In this document: piece after piece, positions 1 to 8,302 of the stretch | Layout of the letters: each line of letters starts with the position of its first letter | How positions within the stretch are numbered: the first letter of the stretch is position 1 | From: CBDAQD01 sp965275905 | GTDB taxonomy: Bacteria; Pseudomonadota; Alphaproteobacteria; Rhizobiales; JAJFHC01 | Direction: 5' to 3' | Assembly (NCBI GenBank): GCA_965275905.1 | Contig: CBDHYJ010000014.1 | Coordinates: 1-64,000 of the forward strand | DNA: 64,000 nt | Notes under the pieces: model-generated | What the model saw: the letters and a program-made list of their open reading frames with translations, nothing else | Told to the model about the DNA's origin: nothing | The model's database searches: none | Program-made: the position numbers and the translations under genes

Positions 1-2636
1 CCCAACTCGATGCCGCGGTTGGCCGTCTCGAAACCAACATGGAGAATGACCGCGCCCAGTGTGAAGCGTCGAAGTCCGCAACCAAACCCGGCGGCGGCCC
101 CGACACGGTCGCCGGACGTCTCAAGGCCTTCGGCGTCGCGGCGCGCAAGGTTATCGAGGACATGCGGGGAACACCGGCCAGGGACCAGGCCGAATTTACG
201 GCCGCAACGAGACTGACCGACAGCCTCGAAGCGACTGTCGGCAAGTTGCGCGATGCATCCGGCCGTGTCTGCACGAATTCGGCTGCCACGGCCCCGGACA
301 TGACCGTGGACCGCGACGGCCTGCTCAGGAGCCGGAACATGAGTACGCTGGCAAGCCAGCTGGCCGACAAAGCCGGTGACGCGACCGCGTCGCTCTACGC
401 GCGGTTCAAGGACGTCTCGGACATCCCGCCCATGAGTAAGATCAAGGCGAAGATGAAGCCGCATGCCGATGCGCTGCTGAAATACTGCGACGGTCTGCAG
501 AACAGGATTGAAACGCCGGCGAACCGGGCGGCAGAGTCCCAGGGCATCGTCCGCGCAATCGAGACGCTGCTCGCCGAAGCGAAGACCGGCAAGTTGACAC
601 CGGACCTGACCGCGGCCTACCGCGGCGAACTCAACAAGCGGCAAAGCCGGATGGGCCTCGCCTTGGCGAAAGTCGATCTGATGGAATGTGAGAATGCCGC
701 CTACGATGTTCGCCGCCAGTGCCTTGGCAAAGGGGGCTATCCCCAGATACACGCCGAGAGCATAGTGCTGGGTGAGGATGTGCGGGCGAAACTGGTCAAG
801 CTGCGCGGAGAGCAGGCGGCACGGGTTGCGCGGCTGGCACAGCGTATCGACAGGCTCGAGCAGCAGCGCAAAGACGCATTTGATCGCGCCCAGCAGTGCC
901 ACCGGGTCGCGGAAGGCAAGCGTCCGCCGGTGGATCCGGCTCTTCAGGCCGAGGCCGACAGACTTGCCGATCCCTCGACGGCCAAGTGCAGGGCCGGTGA
1001 TCTGCGGAATCGTGCGGCGCAACTGCGCGATCCGAAGTTCTCAGGACTTCCGGGCATAAAGGGCAAGGCCGCCGAGCTTGAGCGCCGTGCCGGCATCATC
1101 GATCAGTCCAAGGCTGACTGGGAACGCGCCAGAAATAGATACTTTGCGGGCGACACCGGAGTGACGCGAAGCGAACTGGACAAGGCGGAGGCGGCGATCA
1201 GGTCGCTCGGCGGGAAGCCGGCCTGTACCAGCGTCATCGACAAGATCGCGAGGGCGCGCGACAAGGTGGACCGCTTCGACAACGCGGTGCGCATCGCCGA
1301 GCAGTCGCTGAGCCAGTGCAGACCCGACCGTTTGCGCGCCAACATGCGTGCCCTGCAGCGGTCCAACAAGGACTCCAAAAAGCCCCATCCCACTCTGGTG
1401 GCGCTCGAAAGCCGTATGGAGGCACAGGCCGCAGTGATCGCCATGTGGGAGCGGGCCAAGGCCGAGTTCGCGGCCGGCCGCATCGATGCCGCGCGCAACA
1501 TCCTGCGCAACATTCAAAGCCGCCGTGCCTCGATGCGGCGCAGCGACTGCTCTGGCCTCGATGACAAGGTCGATCGCGGCCTCGACAGGATCGCGACCCG
1601 CGCGCGTGCACGCGATACCGCCCGCCGCGCGGTCGACTCCTGCGACATCGGCAGCATCAAGAGGTTCGACTACAAGATCGCAGGCGAGGACGGAAAATTC
1701 GCCAGGGGACTGCGCAAGATGCTGACCACAGGGCTGGAGACCTGCACGCGCCGTGAAGAGGAGCGTCAGGCCGAGGACCGGCGATCCCGGTGCACCCGGC
1801 AGAATGGTCAGGGCTATTACCCGGGCCCGGTCGACGCCAGCGGCAAGTTTTTCTGTCTGCCGACGCGGGCGACCGCCAACGCCTGGTGCAACGCCAACAA
1901 CAAGGGCTCGGGCTGGAAAGCCGGCAAGATCAACGCCCGAGGCGGTTATGACTGCATCAAGCCTCCGGCCGTTCAGCAGGCAGAGAACGACGCCAGTTGC
2001 CGCCGCCAGCACGGCCGCGGCTATTATGCCGGTAAGGCGAACAATAAGGGCGTTTACTACTGCCTTCCGACGCGGGCGACTGCCAACGCCTGGTGCAATG
2101 CCAACAACCAGGGTTCGGGCTGGAAAGCGGGCAAGATCAATTCCCGCGGCGGTTACAAGTGCAACCGGACGCGCGACCGCCAGCGTGCCGACAATAACGC
2201 CAACTGCAGACGCAAGTTCGGCGGCGGCTACTACGCCGGCCGGCCCAACAAGAAGGGCGTCTATTACTGCCTGCCGACGCGGCGCACGGCCAATGCCTGG
2301 TGCGCGCGCAACAACGGGCGCGGGTCGAAAGCCGGCAAGATCCGCTGGAACGGAGGCTTCAACTGCACGCGTGGCCGGACGGTCCGGCAACAGCACGATA
2401 CGCGGAGTTCGGCGGCCGCGGCCGCGGCAGGCGCTGCGATCATCGACGGCGTTATCGGCGCGATCAACAACTCCCGGAATTCGCGGGACCGCTACCGGCC
2501 TGCACCGCGTGTTCGCCAGCCGGCGCCGCGGACCCGCCGTACGCCCTCTCGGACGACGCGCAAGCCGGTCTGCCGGACCCATGACCGCAGAACAAGCCTC
2601 TACTTCGAGAACAAGACGGATCCGCGGTGTTTTTGA
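1..2636 (+). CDS. Large protein with three Cys-rich tandem repeats (5' partial)
   Basis: The reading frame is open at the left window edge, so the true start lies upstream; the first in-window ATG is at 39. The first two thirds are charged, probably helical sequence with scattered Cys. The C-terminal third carries three tandem repeats at 1791-1955, 1998-2162 and 2205-2366 (period about 69 codons). Each repeat has four Cys at equivalent places (start, YYC or FFC, AWC, end) and shares the core LPTRxTANAWC followed by KAGKI and GG(Y/F)xC. After them come an Ala-rich stretch with AAIIDGVIGAI and an Arg/Pro-rich basic tail. The paired Cys suggest disulphides and therefore an extracytoplasmic location, but the N-terminus is not visible. 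I do not recognise the family. Confidence 0.75.
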   Translation, partial: QLDAAVGRLETNMENDRAQCEASKSATKPGGGPDTVAGRLKAFGVAARKVIEDMRGTPARDQAEFTAATRLTDSLEATVGKLRDASGRVCTNSAATAPDMTVDRDGLLRSRNMSTLASQLADKAGDATASLYARFKDVSDIPPMSKIKAKMKPHADALLKYCDGLQNRIETPANRAAESQGIVRAIETLLAEAKTGKLTPDLTAAYRGELNKRQSRMGLALAKVDLMECENAAYDVRRQCLGKGGYPQIHAESIVLGEDVRAKLVKLRGEQAARVARLAQRIDRLEQQRKDAFDRAQQCHRVAEGKRPPVDPALQAEADRLADPSTAKCRAGDLRNRAAQLRDPKFSGLPGIKGKAAELERRAGIIDQSKADWERARNRYFAGDTGVTRSELDKAEAAIRSLGGKPACTSVIDKIARARDKVDRFDNAVRIAEQSLSQCRPDRLRANMRALQRSNKDSKKPHPTLVALESRMEAQAAVIAMWERAKAEFAAGRIDAARNILRNIQSRRASMRRSDCSGLDDKVDRGLDRIATRARARDTARRAVDSCDIGSIKRFDYKIAGEDGKFARGLRKMLTTGLETCTRREEERQAEDRRSRCTRQNGQGYYPGPVDASGKFFCLPTRATANAWCNANNKGSGWKAGKINARGGYDCIKPPAVQQAENDASCRRQHGRGYYAGKANNKGVYYCLPTRATANAWCNANNQGSGWKAGKINSRGGYKCNRTRDRQRADNNANCRRKFGGGYYAGRPNKKGVYYCLPTRRTANAWCARNNGRGSKAGKIRWNGGFNCTRGRTVRQQHDTRSSAAAAAAGAAIIDGVIGAINNSRNSRDRYRPAPRVRQPAPRTRRTPSRTTRKPVCRTHDRRTSLYFENKTDPRCF

Positions 2637-2655
2637 ACACTCCGGCGTGTCGGGA

Positions 2656-3537
2656 CTAGTTGCCACTCACGTATTGACGGCCCAGATACCTTGCCAGCCG
2701 CGCGGCAGGTGAGTTGTCTGGCAGGCCCGTCCGGAATGACACGAAGAACGTCTTCCTGAGTGTGGCTCCGCTTACGTCCAGAACAGCAAGCTTGCCGGCC
2801 AGAACCTCTGTCTCGACCGCGCCGCGCAATATAAGGGAACATCCGAGCCCGGCCATGACCGCGCTCTTGACCGCTTCGGTCGATCCAACGCTCGAAACAA
2901 CGCGGAGCAGGTCCGCATTCTCGCCAAGCGCCTCGCGCAGCAGCGAGCCTGTCCCTGTGCCGGGCTCGCCACCGATCAGGGGAATCTTGCACAGGGTCCT
3001 GATCGAAATGGTTTTCCGTCCGGCGAGTTCGTGTGCCTGCGGGACGATCACGACGAGGGGTTCGGTCAACCACGGGACCGAACGGATGGCACCCTGGTCG
3101 GGCAACCATTCCGTCACCGCGGCGTCGATCTCGCCGCGCTCAAGCTTGTCGATCAACTGCGCGTTCCTATCCTGGACAAGGCGCCAATCGGTCAGATTGC
3201 TTGAGCTTTCGCAGAACCGGCTTAGGGCCGGAACCATGTAGTAGTTTGCAATGTTGCTGCTCGCGCCGATCAGAAATTCTTCCTCTCGAACAGCCGTTCT
3301 GAAGCGTTCCGCCGAAGCGATCAGTCCGCGGGCCAGAGGCAGCGCGGCTTCGCCCTGGCGCGTCGGCAGACTGCCCGCATGGCTGCGCTCGATCAGCGGG
3401 ACGCCCAGAGCCTCCTCCAGTTTGCGGATATGCTGCGACAAGGTGGGCTGAGCGATCTCGAGCTGTCTGGCCGCGGTCTGGAAATTGCCGGTCTCTGCCA
3501 GTACGACAAAGCTGCGCAGAAGAGTCAGGTTCAGCAC
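2656..3537 (-). CDS. ptxE: LysR-type regulator, PtxE-like
   Basis: A 293-residue LysR-family protein. The N-terminal winged HTH (about residues 1-60) shows the typical FVVLAETGNFQTAARQL and QPTLSQHIRKLE stretches; the rest is the substrate-binding-like effector domain. It starts with GTG and overlaps the 3' end of ptxD by 7 nt, so the two are probably translationally coupled. In the known Pseudomonas stutzeri ptxABCDE operon the last gene is a LysR regulator, which supports the PtxE reading; the name rests on context more than on sequence. It is the likely ligand of the palindrome at 4594-4612 in the ptxD/ptxA intergenic region. Confidence 0.8.
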   Translation of the reverse strand: MLNLTLLRSFVVLAETGNFQTAARQLEIAQPTLSQHIRKLEEALGVPLIERSHAGSLPTRQGEAALPLARGLIASAERFRTAVREEEFLIGASSNIANYYMVPALSRFCESSSNLTDWRLVQDRNAQLIDKLERGEIDAAVTEWLPDQGAIRSVPWLTEPLVVIVPQAHELAGRKTISIRTLCKIPLIGGEPGTGTGSLLREALGENADLLRVVSSVGSTEAVKSAVMAGLGCSLILRGAVETEVLAGKLAVLDVSGATLRKTFFVSFRTGLPDNSPAARLARYLGRQYVSGN

Positions 3538-4547
3538 GCCTCGCGCTCCTTGAATGCTTCTTCATTTACGGTCGTGTCGGGAAGCCGTCCCTGAAGCACT
3601 TCGGATATGCTGTTTGCGGCTGAGCGGACAATTTCCTTTCGGACATCTGTTACTGCGGAACCGAGATGTGGTGTCAGCACCGTTTTTGCCGAGGACAGCA
3701 GGTCGCTGTTGATCCCTGACGGCCGGTCTGGTCGCGCCCAGTCTTCCGTCTCAAAAACGTCGGCCGCATATCCCGCCAGCCGACCGGATTCCAGCGCCGC
3801 CGCCACCGCCGCCTCGTTGACCAGAGAGCCGCGAGCCGGATTGATCAGATATGCGCCCGGCTTCATGCGTGCCAGAAACGTCTCGTCAACCAGTCCCGAG
3901 GTTCGGTCTGTGAGCGGCAGTGCCAGGACGACGAAATCCGATTCGCGTGATAACTTTTCGAGAGAGGCCGGTGTCGCGTCGAGATCCCACTGAACCGAGG
4001 ATTCGACAGTCTTCAAGTCGTGATAGAGGCGATGGCAACCGAATCCGGTGAGAAGCTTCAGGATGGCTCGCCCAACGCGGCCGGCACCAATGACACCGAC
4101 AGTCGCACCCTGGATCGAACTTCCGAAATAGCGCGGCCGCCAACCCGCGAACGTGCCTGATCGCACATGTTTGTCTCCTGGCAGCAGGTTTCTCGAAACT
4201 GCGATCATCAGGCCCAGGGCAAGCTCGGCCGTGGGCGCAGTGAGAAGATCGGGAACGATGGTGACTGCGATGTTACGTCTGGAACAGGCCGCCACATCGA
4301 TATTGTCGTAACCCTTCAGGGCACCGGCAATCACCTTGAGTTTCGGGCAGGCGGCGAGAAAATCCGCGTCGATCCTTTCGGTCATAAAGGCCATAAGCGC
4401 TTCGGCTTCGCGGCAAACCCCAGCAAGGTCTTCCGACGAAAGGGGTTCTGGCCCCGGATTGATCCTTACGTCACCGAAATGCGAAAGCGCCGTGACGATA
4501 TCGTCATCGACTGGCTGTGCAATCACGATCCTGGCGGGCGCATCCAT
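3531..4547 (-). CDS. ptxD: Phosphite dehydrogenase (NAD-dependent)
   Basis: 338 residues of the D-2-hydroxyacid dehydrogenase family. It matches PtxD, which oxidises phosphite to phosphate with NAD, far better than generic glyoxylate reductases: ALKGYDNIDVAAC, VPDLLTAPTAELALGL, VRSGTFAGW, AADVFETEDWARPDRP and TPHLGSAV all have PtxD counterparts. Relative to P. stutzeri PtxD with a constant +2 offset, the catalytic R239, E268 and H294 are present, as are K78, W136 and R303, the last being the PtxD-characteristic Arg; the position of Tyr139 is Phe141. The Rossmann motif GAGRVG is at 154-159. The start at 4547 is chosen because AAGGA lies 7 nt upstream; an in-frame ATG at 4613 would add 22 unlikely residues and run over the operator. 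It is divergent from ptxABC. Confidence 0.92.
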   Translation of the reverse strand: MDAPARIVIAQPVDDDIVTALSHFGDVRINPGPEPLSSEDLAGVCREAEALMAFMTERIDADFLAACPKLKVIAGALKGYDNIDVAACSRRNIAVTIVPDLLTAPTAELALGLMIAVSRNLLPGDKHVRSGTFAGWRPRYFGSSIQGATVGVIGAGRVGRAILKLLTGFGCHRLYHDLKTVESSVQWDLDATPASLEKLSRESDFVVLALPLTDRTSGLVDETFLARMKPGAYLINPARGSLVNEAAVAAALESGRLAGYAADVFETEDWARPDRPSGINSDLLSSAKTVLTPHLGSAVTDVRKEIVRSAANSISEVLQGRLPDTTVNEEAFKEREAC

Positions 4548-4593
4548 CTCCGTGTCCTTTCGAATCTTCCGGCATTCTCCGGTTCTTTTGAGT

Positions 4594-4612
4594 TGATTGC
4601 AATATGTAATCA
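4594..4612. promoter_or_regulatory. Palindromic operator candidate between ptxD and ptxA
   Basis: TGATTGCA-ATA-TGTAATCA: 8-bp arms matching at 7 of 8 positions around a 3-bp centre. It contains the T-N11-A core expected of a LysR box (T4597, A4609). It lies 46 bp from the ptxD start and 60 bp from the ptxA start, in the only intergenic space of the locus, which is AT-rich compared with its surroundings. The likely ligand is the adjacent LysR protein. Confidence 0.6.
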
Positions 4613-4672
4613 TTTTGTCATTTCAATAACAGATAACGATATCGGTCGATTCGAACTCACGGGGACCACCCT

Positions 4673-5461
4673 ATGCTGATGACCGTTGAAAAAGCGCGCG
4701 AAAGCATCTCCCCGCCTGAGATTGCGCCGGCAATCGTCGAATTGAAGGACGTCGAGGTCGTGTACCCGAATGGGACTGTGGCGCTGCAGCCGATGTCACT
4801 GGACGTGTCGGATCAGTCGGTCACCGTCCTGCTGGGTCCCTCGGGCGCCGGGAAGTCCACCTTGCTGCGCACTATGAACCTGCTGGTCAGGCCAACTTCC
4901 GGGGCTGTGACTGCGCGAGATCTCGGCGCGCTCAAAGATCTGGCTGCAATCCGGGCACATCGCCGCGATACGGCGATGATCTTTCAGCAGCATCAGTTGA
5001 TCGGCCGGCAAACAGCCCTGCAGAACGTACTCACGGGCCGGCTCGGCAAGCATTCGTTCTGGCGCACGTTGTTGCCTTTTTCCGATGCCGAACGCCGGCT
5101 TGCTCTGAACTGCCTGGAGCGCGTGGCGCTATTTGAAAAAGCGCTGACCAGGACGGACAATCTGTCCGGAGGTCAGCAGCAGCGCGTCGGCATTGCCCGC
5201 GCGCTGGCACAGGAACCGCGCATGATTCTCGCGGACGAGCCGGTCGCGTCCCTTGATCCGGCGTCTTCGAGACGTGTTCTCCAACTGCTGAAAGATGTCT
5301 GCAGACAGGACCGCATTCCCGCGGTGATCAGCCTCCATCAGCTCGAATACGCGCGCGAGTTCGCCGACCGCATTGTCGGACTGTCCGGCGGCCGGGTTGT
5401 TTTTGACGATTCCCCTGACCGCCTCGACGCCGGGGCGCTTGCGGAGATTTACGGCAGTTGA
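4673..5461 (+). CDS. ptxA: Phosphite/phosphonate ABC transporter ATP-binding protein
   Basis: A 262-residue ABC ATPase of the PhnC/PtxA family. Walker A GPSGAGKST is at 55-63, the Q-loop is in MIFQQHQLIGRQTALQNVL, the signature is LSGGQQQRV, Walker B is MILADEP followed by VASLDP, and the switch His is in VISLHQ. It energises import of phosphite (or phosphonate) through PtxC with PtxB as binding protein. First gene of the rightward ptxABC unit; GGGGA precedes the ATG. Neighbouring ptxD makes phosphite the preferred substrate; on sequence alone PhnC would be equally acceptable. Confidence 0.88.
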   Translation: MLMTVEKARESISPPEIAPAIVELKDVEVVYPNGTVALQPMSLDVSDQSVTVLLGPSGAGKSTLLRTMNLLVRPTSGAVTARDLGALKDLAAIRAHRRDTAMIFQQHQLIGRQTALQNVLTGRLGKHSFWRTLLPFSDAERRLALNCLERVALFEKALTRTDNLSGGQQQRVGIARALAQEPRMILADEPVASLDPASSRRVLQLLKDVCRQDRIPAVISLHQLEYAREFADRIVGLSGGRVVFDDSPDRLDAGALAEIYGS

Positions 5462-5523
5462 ACCAGGCAGGGCCGGATCGATCCCGCGCCCTGAGCGATG
5501 CAACCAACCGAAGGAGAGTGAAC

Positions 5524-6411
5524 ATGAACCGTCGTGCCATTCTGGGGTCCGCGATACTTGCTGCGGGTCTCGTTGTTGCCGGCCAGCCTGCAACTGCCGG
5601 AGACTACAATCCCGACACATTGAAGATTGCCCTGTTGCCGGACGAGAACGCCGCCACCGTGATCCAGAACAACAAGCCGCTGGCGAAGTACCTCGAAGCC
5701 AAGACCGGCAAGAAGATAGAACTGGTGGTAACGACTGACTATTCGTCGATGATCGAGGCCGTGCGTTTCGGACGCATCGACGTCGCCTATTTCGGTCCCG
5801 CGTCTTACACGATTGCGAAGGACAAGCTGAAAGGCGGCGAACTCGACATCGAGCCGTTCGCCGCTCGGGTCAAGGGGGGCACGACGACGTATCAGTCGGT
5901 GATTATCACCAACGCCGCAACGACGATCAAGACGCTCGACGACATCAAGGGATCCGGCGTCGAGTTGGCTTTCGGTGATCCGGCGTCGACCTCCAGTCAC
6001 TTCGCGCCGAAATATACGATGCTCAAGGCGGGCGTGAAGCCGGGCGCCGACTACAAGGAGAATTTCCTGGGCGCCCATGATGCCGTGGCCGTCAATGTGC
6101 AGCGCGGCAATGCCAAGGTCGGCGGCCTCAGCAGGCCGATATTCGAAAGCATGATAGAGCGCGGCATGATTGATCCGCAAAAGGTCCGGGTTGTCGCCTA
6201 TTCCGATGCCATCCCGCAGTATCCATGGGTCATGCGCACCGATCTCGACAAGTCTGTGCAGGAGGCAACCCGGACGGCCTTCTACAGCCTCAAGAAGGGT
6301 ACGGCAGAGGGTGATGCCATCCTGAAGCCGTTCAAGTCCGACGGTTTTGCCGAGATAAAGGACAAGGACTACGACATCATTCGTGCAATCCGCGCCAACG
6401 TGCAGAAGTGA
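5524..6411 (+). CDS. ptxB: Phosphite/phosphonate ABC transporter substrate-binding protein
   Basis: 295-residue periplasmic binding protein of the PhnD/PtxB family. A signal peptide (MNRRAILGSAILAAGLVV, cleavage near ATAGD) is followed by LKIALLPDENAATVIQNN and the family motif RFGRIDVAYFGPASYTIA. The ATG at 5524 is preferred because AAGGAG lies just upstream and the signal peptide begins there; a TTG at 5458 in the same frame would add an unsuitable leader. It binds the ligand in the periplasm and delivers it to PtxC. Same operon as ptxA (62 nt gap). Confidence 0.9.
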   Translation: MNRRAILGSAILAAGLVVAGQPATAGDYNPDTLKIALLPDENAATVIQNNKPLAKYLEAKTGKKIELVVTTDYSSMIEAVRFGRIDVAYFGPASYTIAKDKLKGGELDIEPFAARVKGGTTTYQSVIITNAATTIKTLDDIKGSGVELAFGDPASTSSHFAPKYTMLKAGVKPGADYKENFLGAHDAVAVNVQRGNAKVGGLSRPIFESMIERGMIDPQKVRVVAYSDAIPQYPWVMRTDLDKSVQEATRTAFYSLKKGTAEGDAILKPFKSDGFAEIKDKDYDIIRAIRANVQK

Positions 6412-6476
6412 TCTCCCCGGCCCGGCGGTCCTGCGGCCGCCGGGCATCGAAATTTCCATCCGGATAGTCAGCCGCC

Positions 6477-7301
6477 ATGACCGATACAACTGCTTCACGG
6501 CATTCCGCCCGCCAGGTCGACGAGGTCTTAAACGCCGAGAAGCGGAAGCGCGCGCTGCACCTGGTCCAGGCCGCTGCTGTCGGTGCGGGAATTATTCTCT
6601 GCCTCTGGGCAACCGGCATGCTCGACTGGTCGAGGTTGATGGAAGGCATGCCGGCCATCGGGGTCGTATTCGGAGAAATGGTCCCGCCGGATTTCGCTCG
6701 CTGGCGCAACTGGGTGAGTCCGTTGATCGACACGGTGGCCATGTCCGTCGCCGGTACCGCGCTCGCGGTTGTCCTTTCCGTGCCGCTCGCTTTTCTTGCT
6801 GCCGCAAACACGACGCCAAATCCCTTCGTCCACCAAGTCGCGCGGCTTGTTCTGAACACGTTACGGGCCATCCCTGAACTCATCATGGGCATCGTGTTTG
6901 TCGCGGCGGTGGGCTTCGGCATGCTGCCCGGTGTTCTGGCGCTCGGCCTTCATTCGGTGGGTATGGTCGGCAAGTTCTTTGCCGAATCGATTGAGCACGT
7001 CCACCCTGCACCGGTCGAGGCGGCCGAAGCGACGGGCGCGACGCGAATGCAAATCATCACGCACAGCGTTCTGCCCCAGGTGTTTCCCCAGTTCGCCGAT
7101 GTCACCATGTACCGCTGGGAATATAACTTCCGGGCGTCCACGGTCATGGGTATGGTGGGGGCAGGAGGCATCGGCACGGAACTGGTCGGTTCCCTGCGGC
7201 TGCTTGATTATCCACAGGTCGGCGCGATCATGCTCGTGATCCTTGTGGCGGTAACGATCGTGGACACCCTCAGCACCATGCTGCGCCGTGCCTTTACCTG
7301 A
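6477..7301 (+). CDS. ptxC: Phosphite/phosphonate ABC transporter permease
   Basis: 274-residue inner-membrane permease of the PhnE/PtxC type. Several hydrophobic helices are visible, for example AAAVGAGIILCLWATGML near residues 24-41. The ABC-permease EAA loop EAAEATGATRMQIITHSVLPQ is the contact site for the ATPase. The C-terminal helix VGAIMLVILVAVTIVDTLS ends the protein. It closes the ptxABC unit 65 nt after ptxB and is followed by the hairpin at 7373-7394. Confidence 0.9.
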   Translation: MTDTTASRHSARQVDEVLNAEKRKRALHLVQAAAVGAGIILCLWATGMLDWSRLMEGMPAIGVVFGEMVPPDFARWRNWVSPLIDTVAMSVAGTALAVVLSVPLAFLAAANTTPNPFVHQVARLVLNTLRAIPELIMGIVFVAAVGFGMLPGVLALGLHSVGMVGKFFAESIEHVHPAPVEAAEATGATRMQIITHSVLPQVFPQFADVTMYRWEYNFRASTVMGMVGAGGIGTELVGSLRLLDYPQVGAIMLVILVAVTIVDTLSTMLRRAFT

Positions 7302-7372
7302 AAGATTAGCTCCGGACCGCCGTGTCAGGGATTTGGCGGTTGTCACCTTCTCCGCAGCGAATTGCCAAGAAG

Positions 7373-7394
7373 AGGCCGGGATTTCTCCCGGCCT
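7373..7394. terminator. Hairpin terminator between ptxC and the OMP gene
   Basis: AGGCCGGGA (7373-7381), a 4-nt loop TTTC, then TCCCGGCCT (7386-7394): a perfect 9-bp GC-rich stem between two convergent genes. There is no long T-run on either side, so it is a moderate bidirectional terminator candidate. Confidence 0.6.
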
Positions 7395-7434
7395 TCAACT
7401 CAGTCCGTCCGCACTGTCGTACGGATTGTCATGA

Positions 7435-8082
7435 TCAGAACTTGAAGCGCGTCCCGATCAGGATGGCATGGTTCTCCACATTGGGAGACGTGTCGACTTC
7501 CGTGTAGCGGTATTCGGCATCGATCGCGATGTTCTGGGTCGCCTCGAAGGTCAGGCCCGCCATCAGCTGATAGACGAATTCGGTATCGCTGGCCGAAGCC
7601 GCGAAACCGCCCAGGCTGGCGGTAACGTCCACGTCGACCGCGCCAAGACCGGCACCGATATAAGGCCTGATCCGCGAGCCCGGCAGGAAGTCGTGATAGA
7701 CGTTTGCCATGAACGACAACTGCTCGACATCGCCGCCGACGCTGACGCCGCCGATGTCGTCGAAATCGTTCTCGCGGTAGCCGATCTCGCCCTCGATGCG
7801 GACCTTGCCGAGATGCCAGATGTCACCGGTGTCGTAACCGATCGCGCCGAGGAGGGCGTAACCCGTGTCGAAGTCGGCGGTCAGGCCGCCGGCTGAGATG
7901 TCGTCGAGAATATTCGCGCCGGCCTTCAGCGAGACGTAGAAGCCAGGCGGTGAGCCGATCGGACCCTGCACCGGTTCCGGCCCCAGCGGGAGGTCGGCTG
8001 CGGTTGCGGACTGTGCGGTGAAGGCGATGAGGGTAACGGCGAACGCCTTTAGGGCGTTACTGAACCAATGTGTACTACTCAC
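7435..8082 (-). CDS. Outer-membrane beta-barrel protein
   Basis: 215-residue exported protein of the small OmpA-like/OMP_b-brl barrel type. Signal peptide with a hydrophobic stretch ALKAFAVTLIAFTAQS and cleavage near ATAADL. The mature part alternates amphipathic strands (GFYVSLKAGANI, IRPYIGAGLGAVDVDVT, IDAEYRYTEVD) and ends in a terminal Phe (IGTRFKF), the usual BAM recognition signal. The GTG at 8082 is preferred because AGAGGA precedes it and the signal peptide begins there; longer in-frame starts add a poor leader. Specific function unknown. It is convergent with ptxC and probably its own transcription unit. Confidence 0.85.
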   Translation of the reverse strand: MSSTHWFSNALKAFAVTLIAFTAQSATAADLPLGPEPVQGPIGSPPGFYVSLKAGANILDDISAGGLTADFDTGYALLGAIGYDTGDIWHLGKVRIEGEIGYRENDFDDIGGVSVGGDVEQLSFMANVYHDFLPGSRIRPYIGAGLGAVDVDVTASLGGFAASASDTEFVYQLMAGLTFEATQNIAIDAEYRYTEVDTSPNVENHAILIGTRFKF

Positions 8083-8302
8083 GTGTTCCTCTTCTGCGGT
8101 TGCATTGCTCTGAATTAAGAACTTCCCCGCAGAAGTTCGTCCCCTGCGCAATCGTTAGCCGCGGGATGTTGCGGTCGCAACGTACATTTCTGTCGCACCG
8201 CGATTTCCCGCGTCCGATGGTGCGGAATTGTCACACGTTATGGTTGTGGGTCGAGCGCAACGACTGAATCTTCCGCACGCGTCCGGTGCTACCCGGAGTG
8301 CG

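Noticed and set aside
1041..2666. A 541-codon frame opposite the Cys-repeat protein
   Set aside because: High-GC antisense shadow: Arg/Ala/Val-rich, no motif, while the forward frame shows a clear repeat structure.
3531..4547. Generic glyoxylate/hydroxypyruvate reductase
   Set aside because: PtxD-specific positions and the ptxABC/LysR context fit phosphite dehydrogenase much better.
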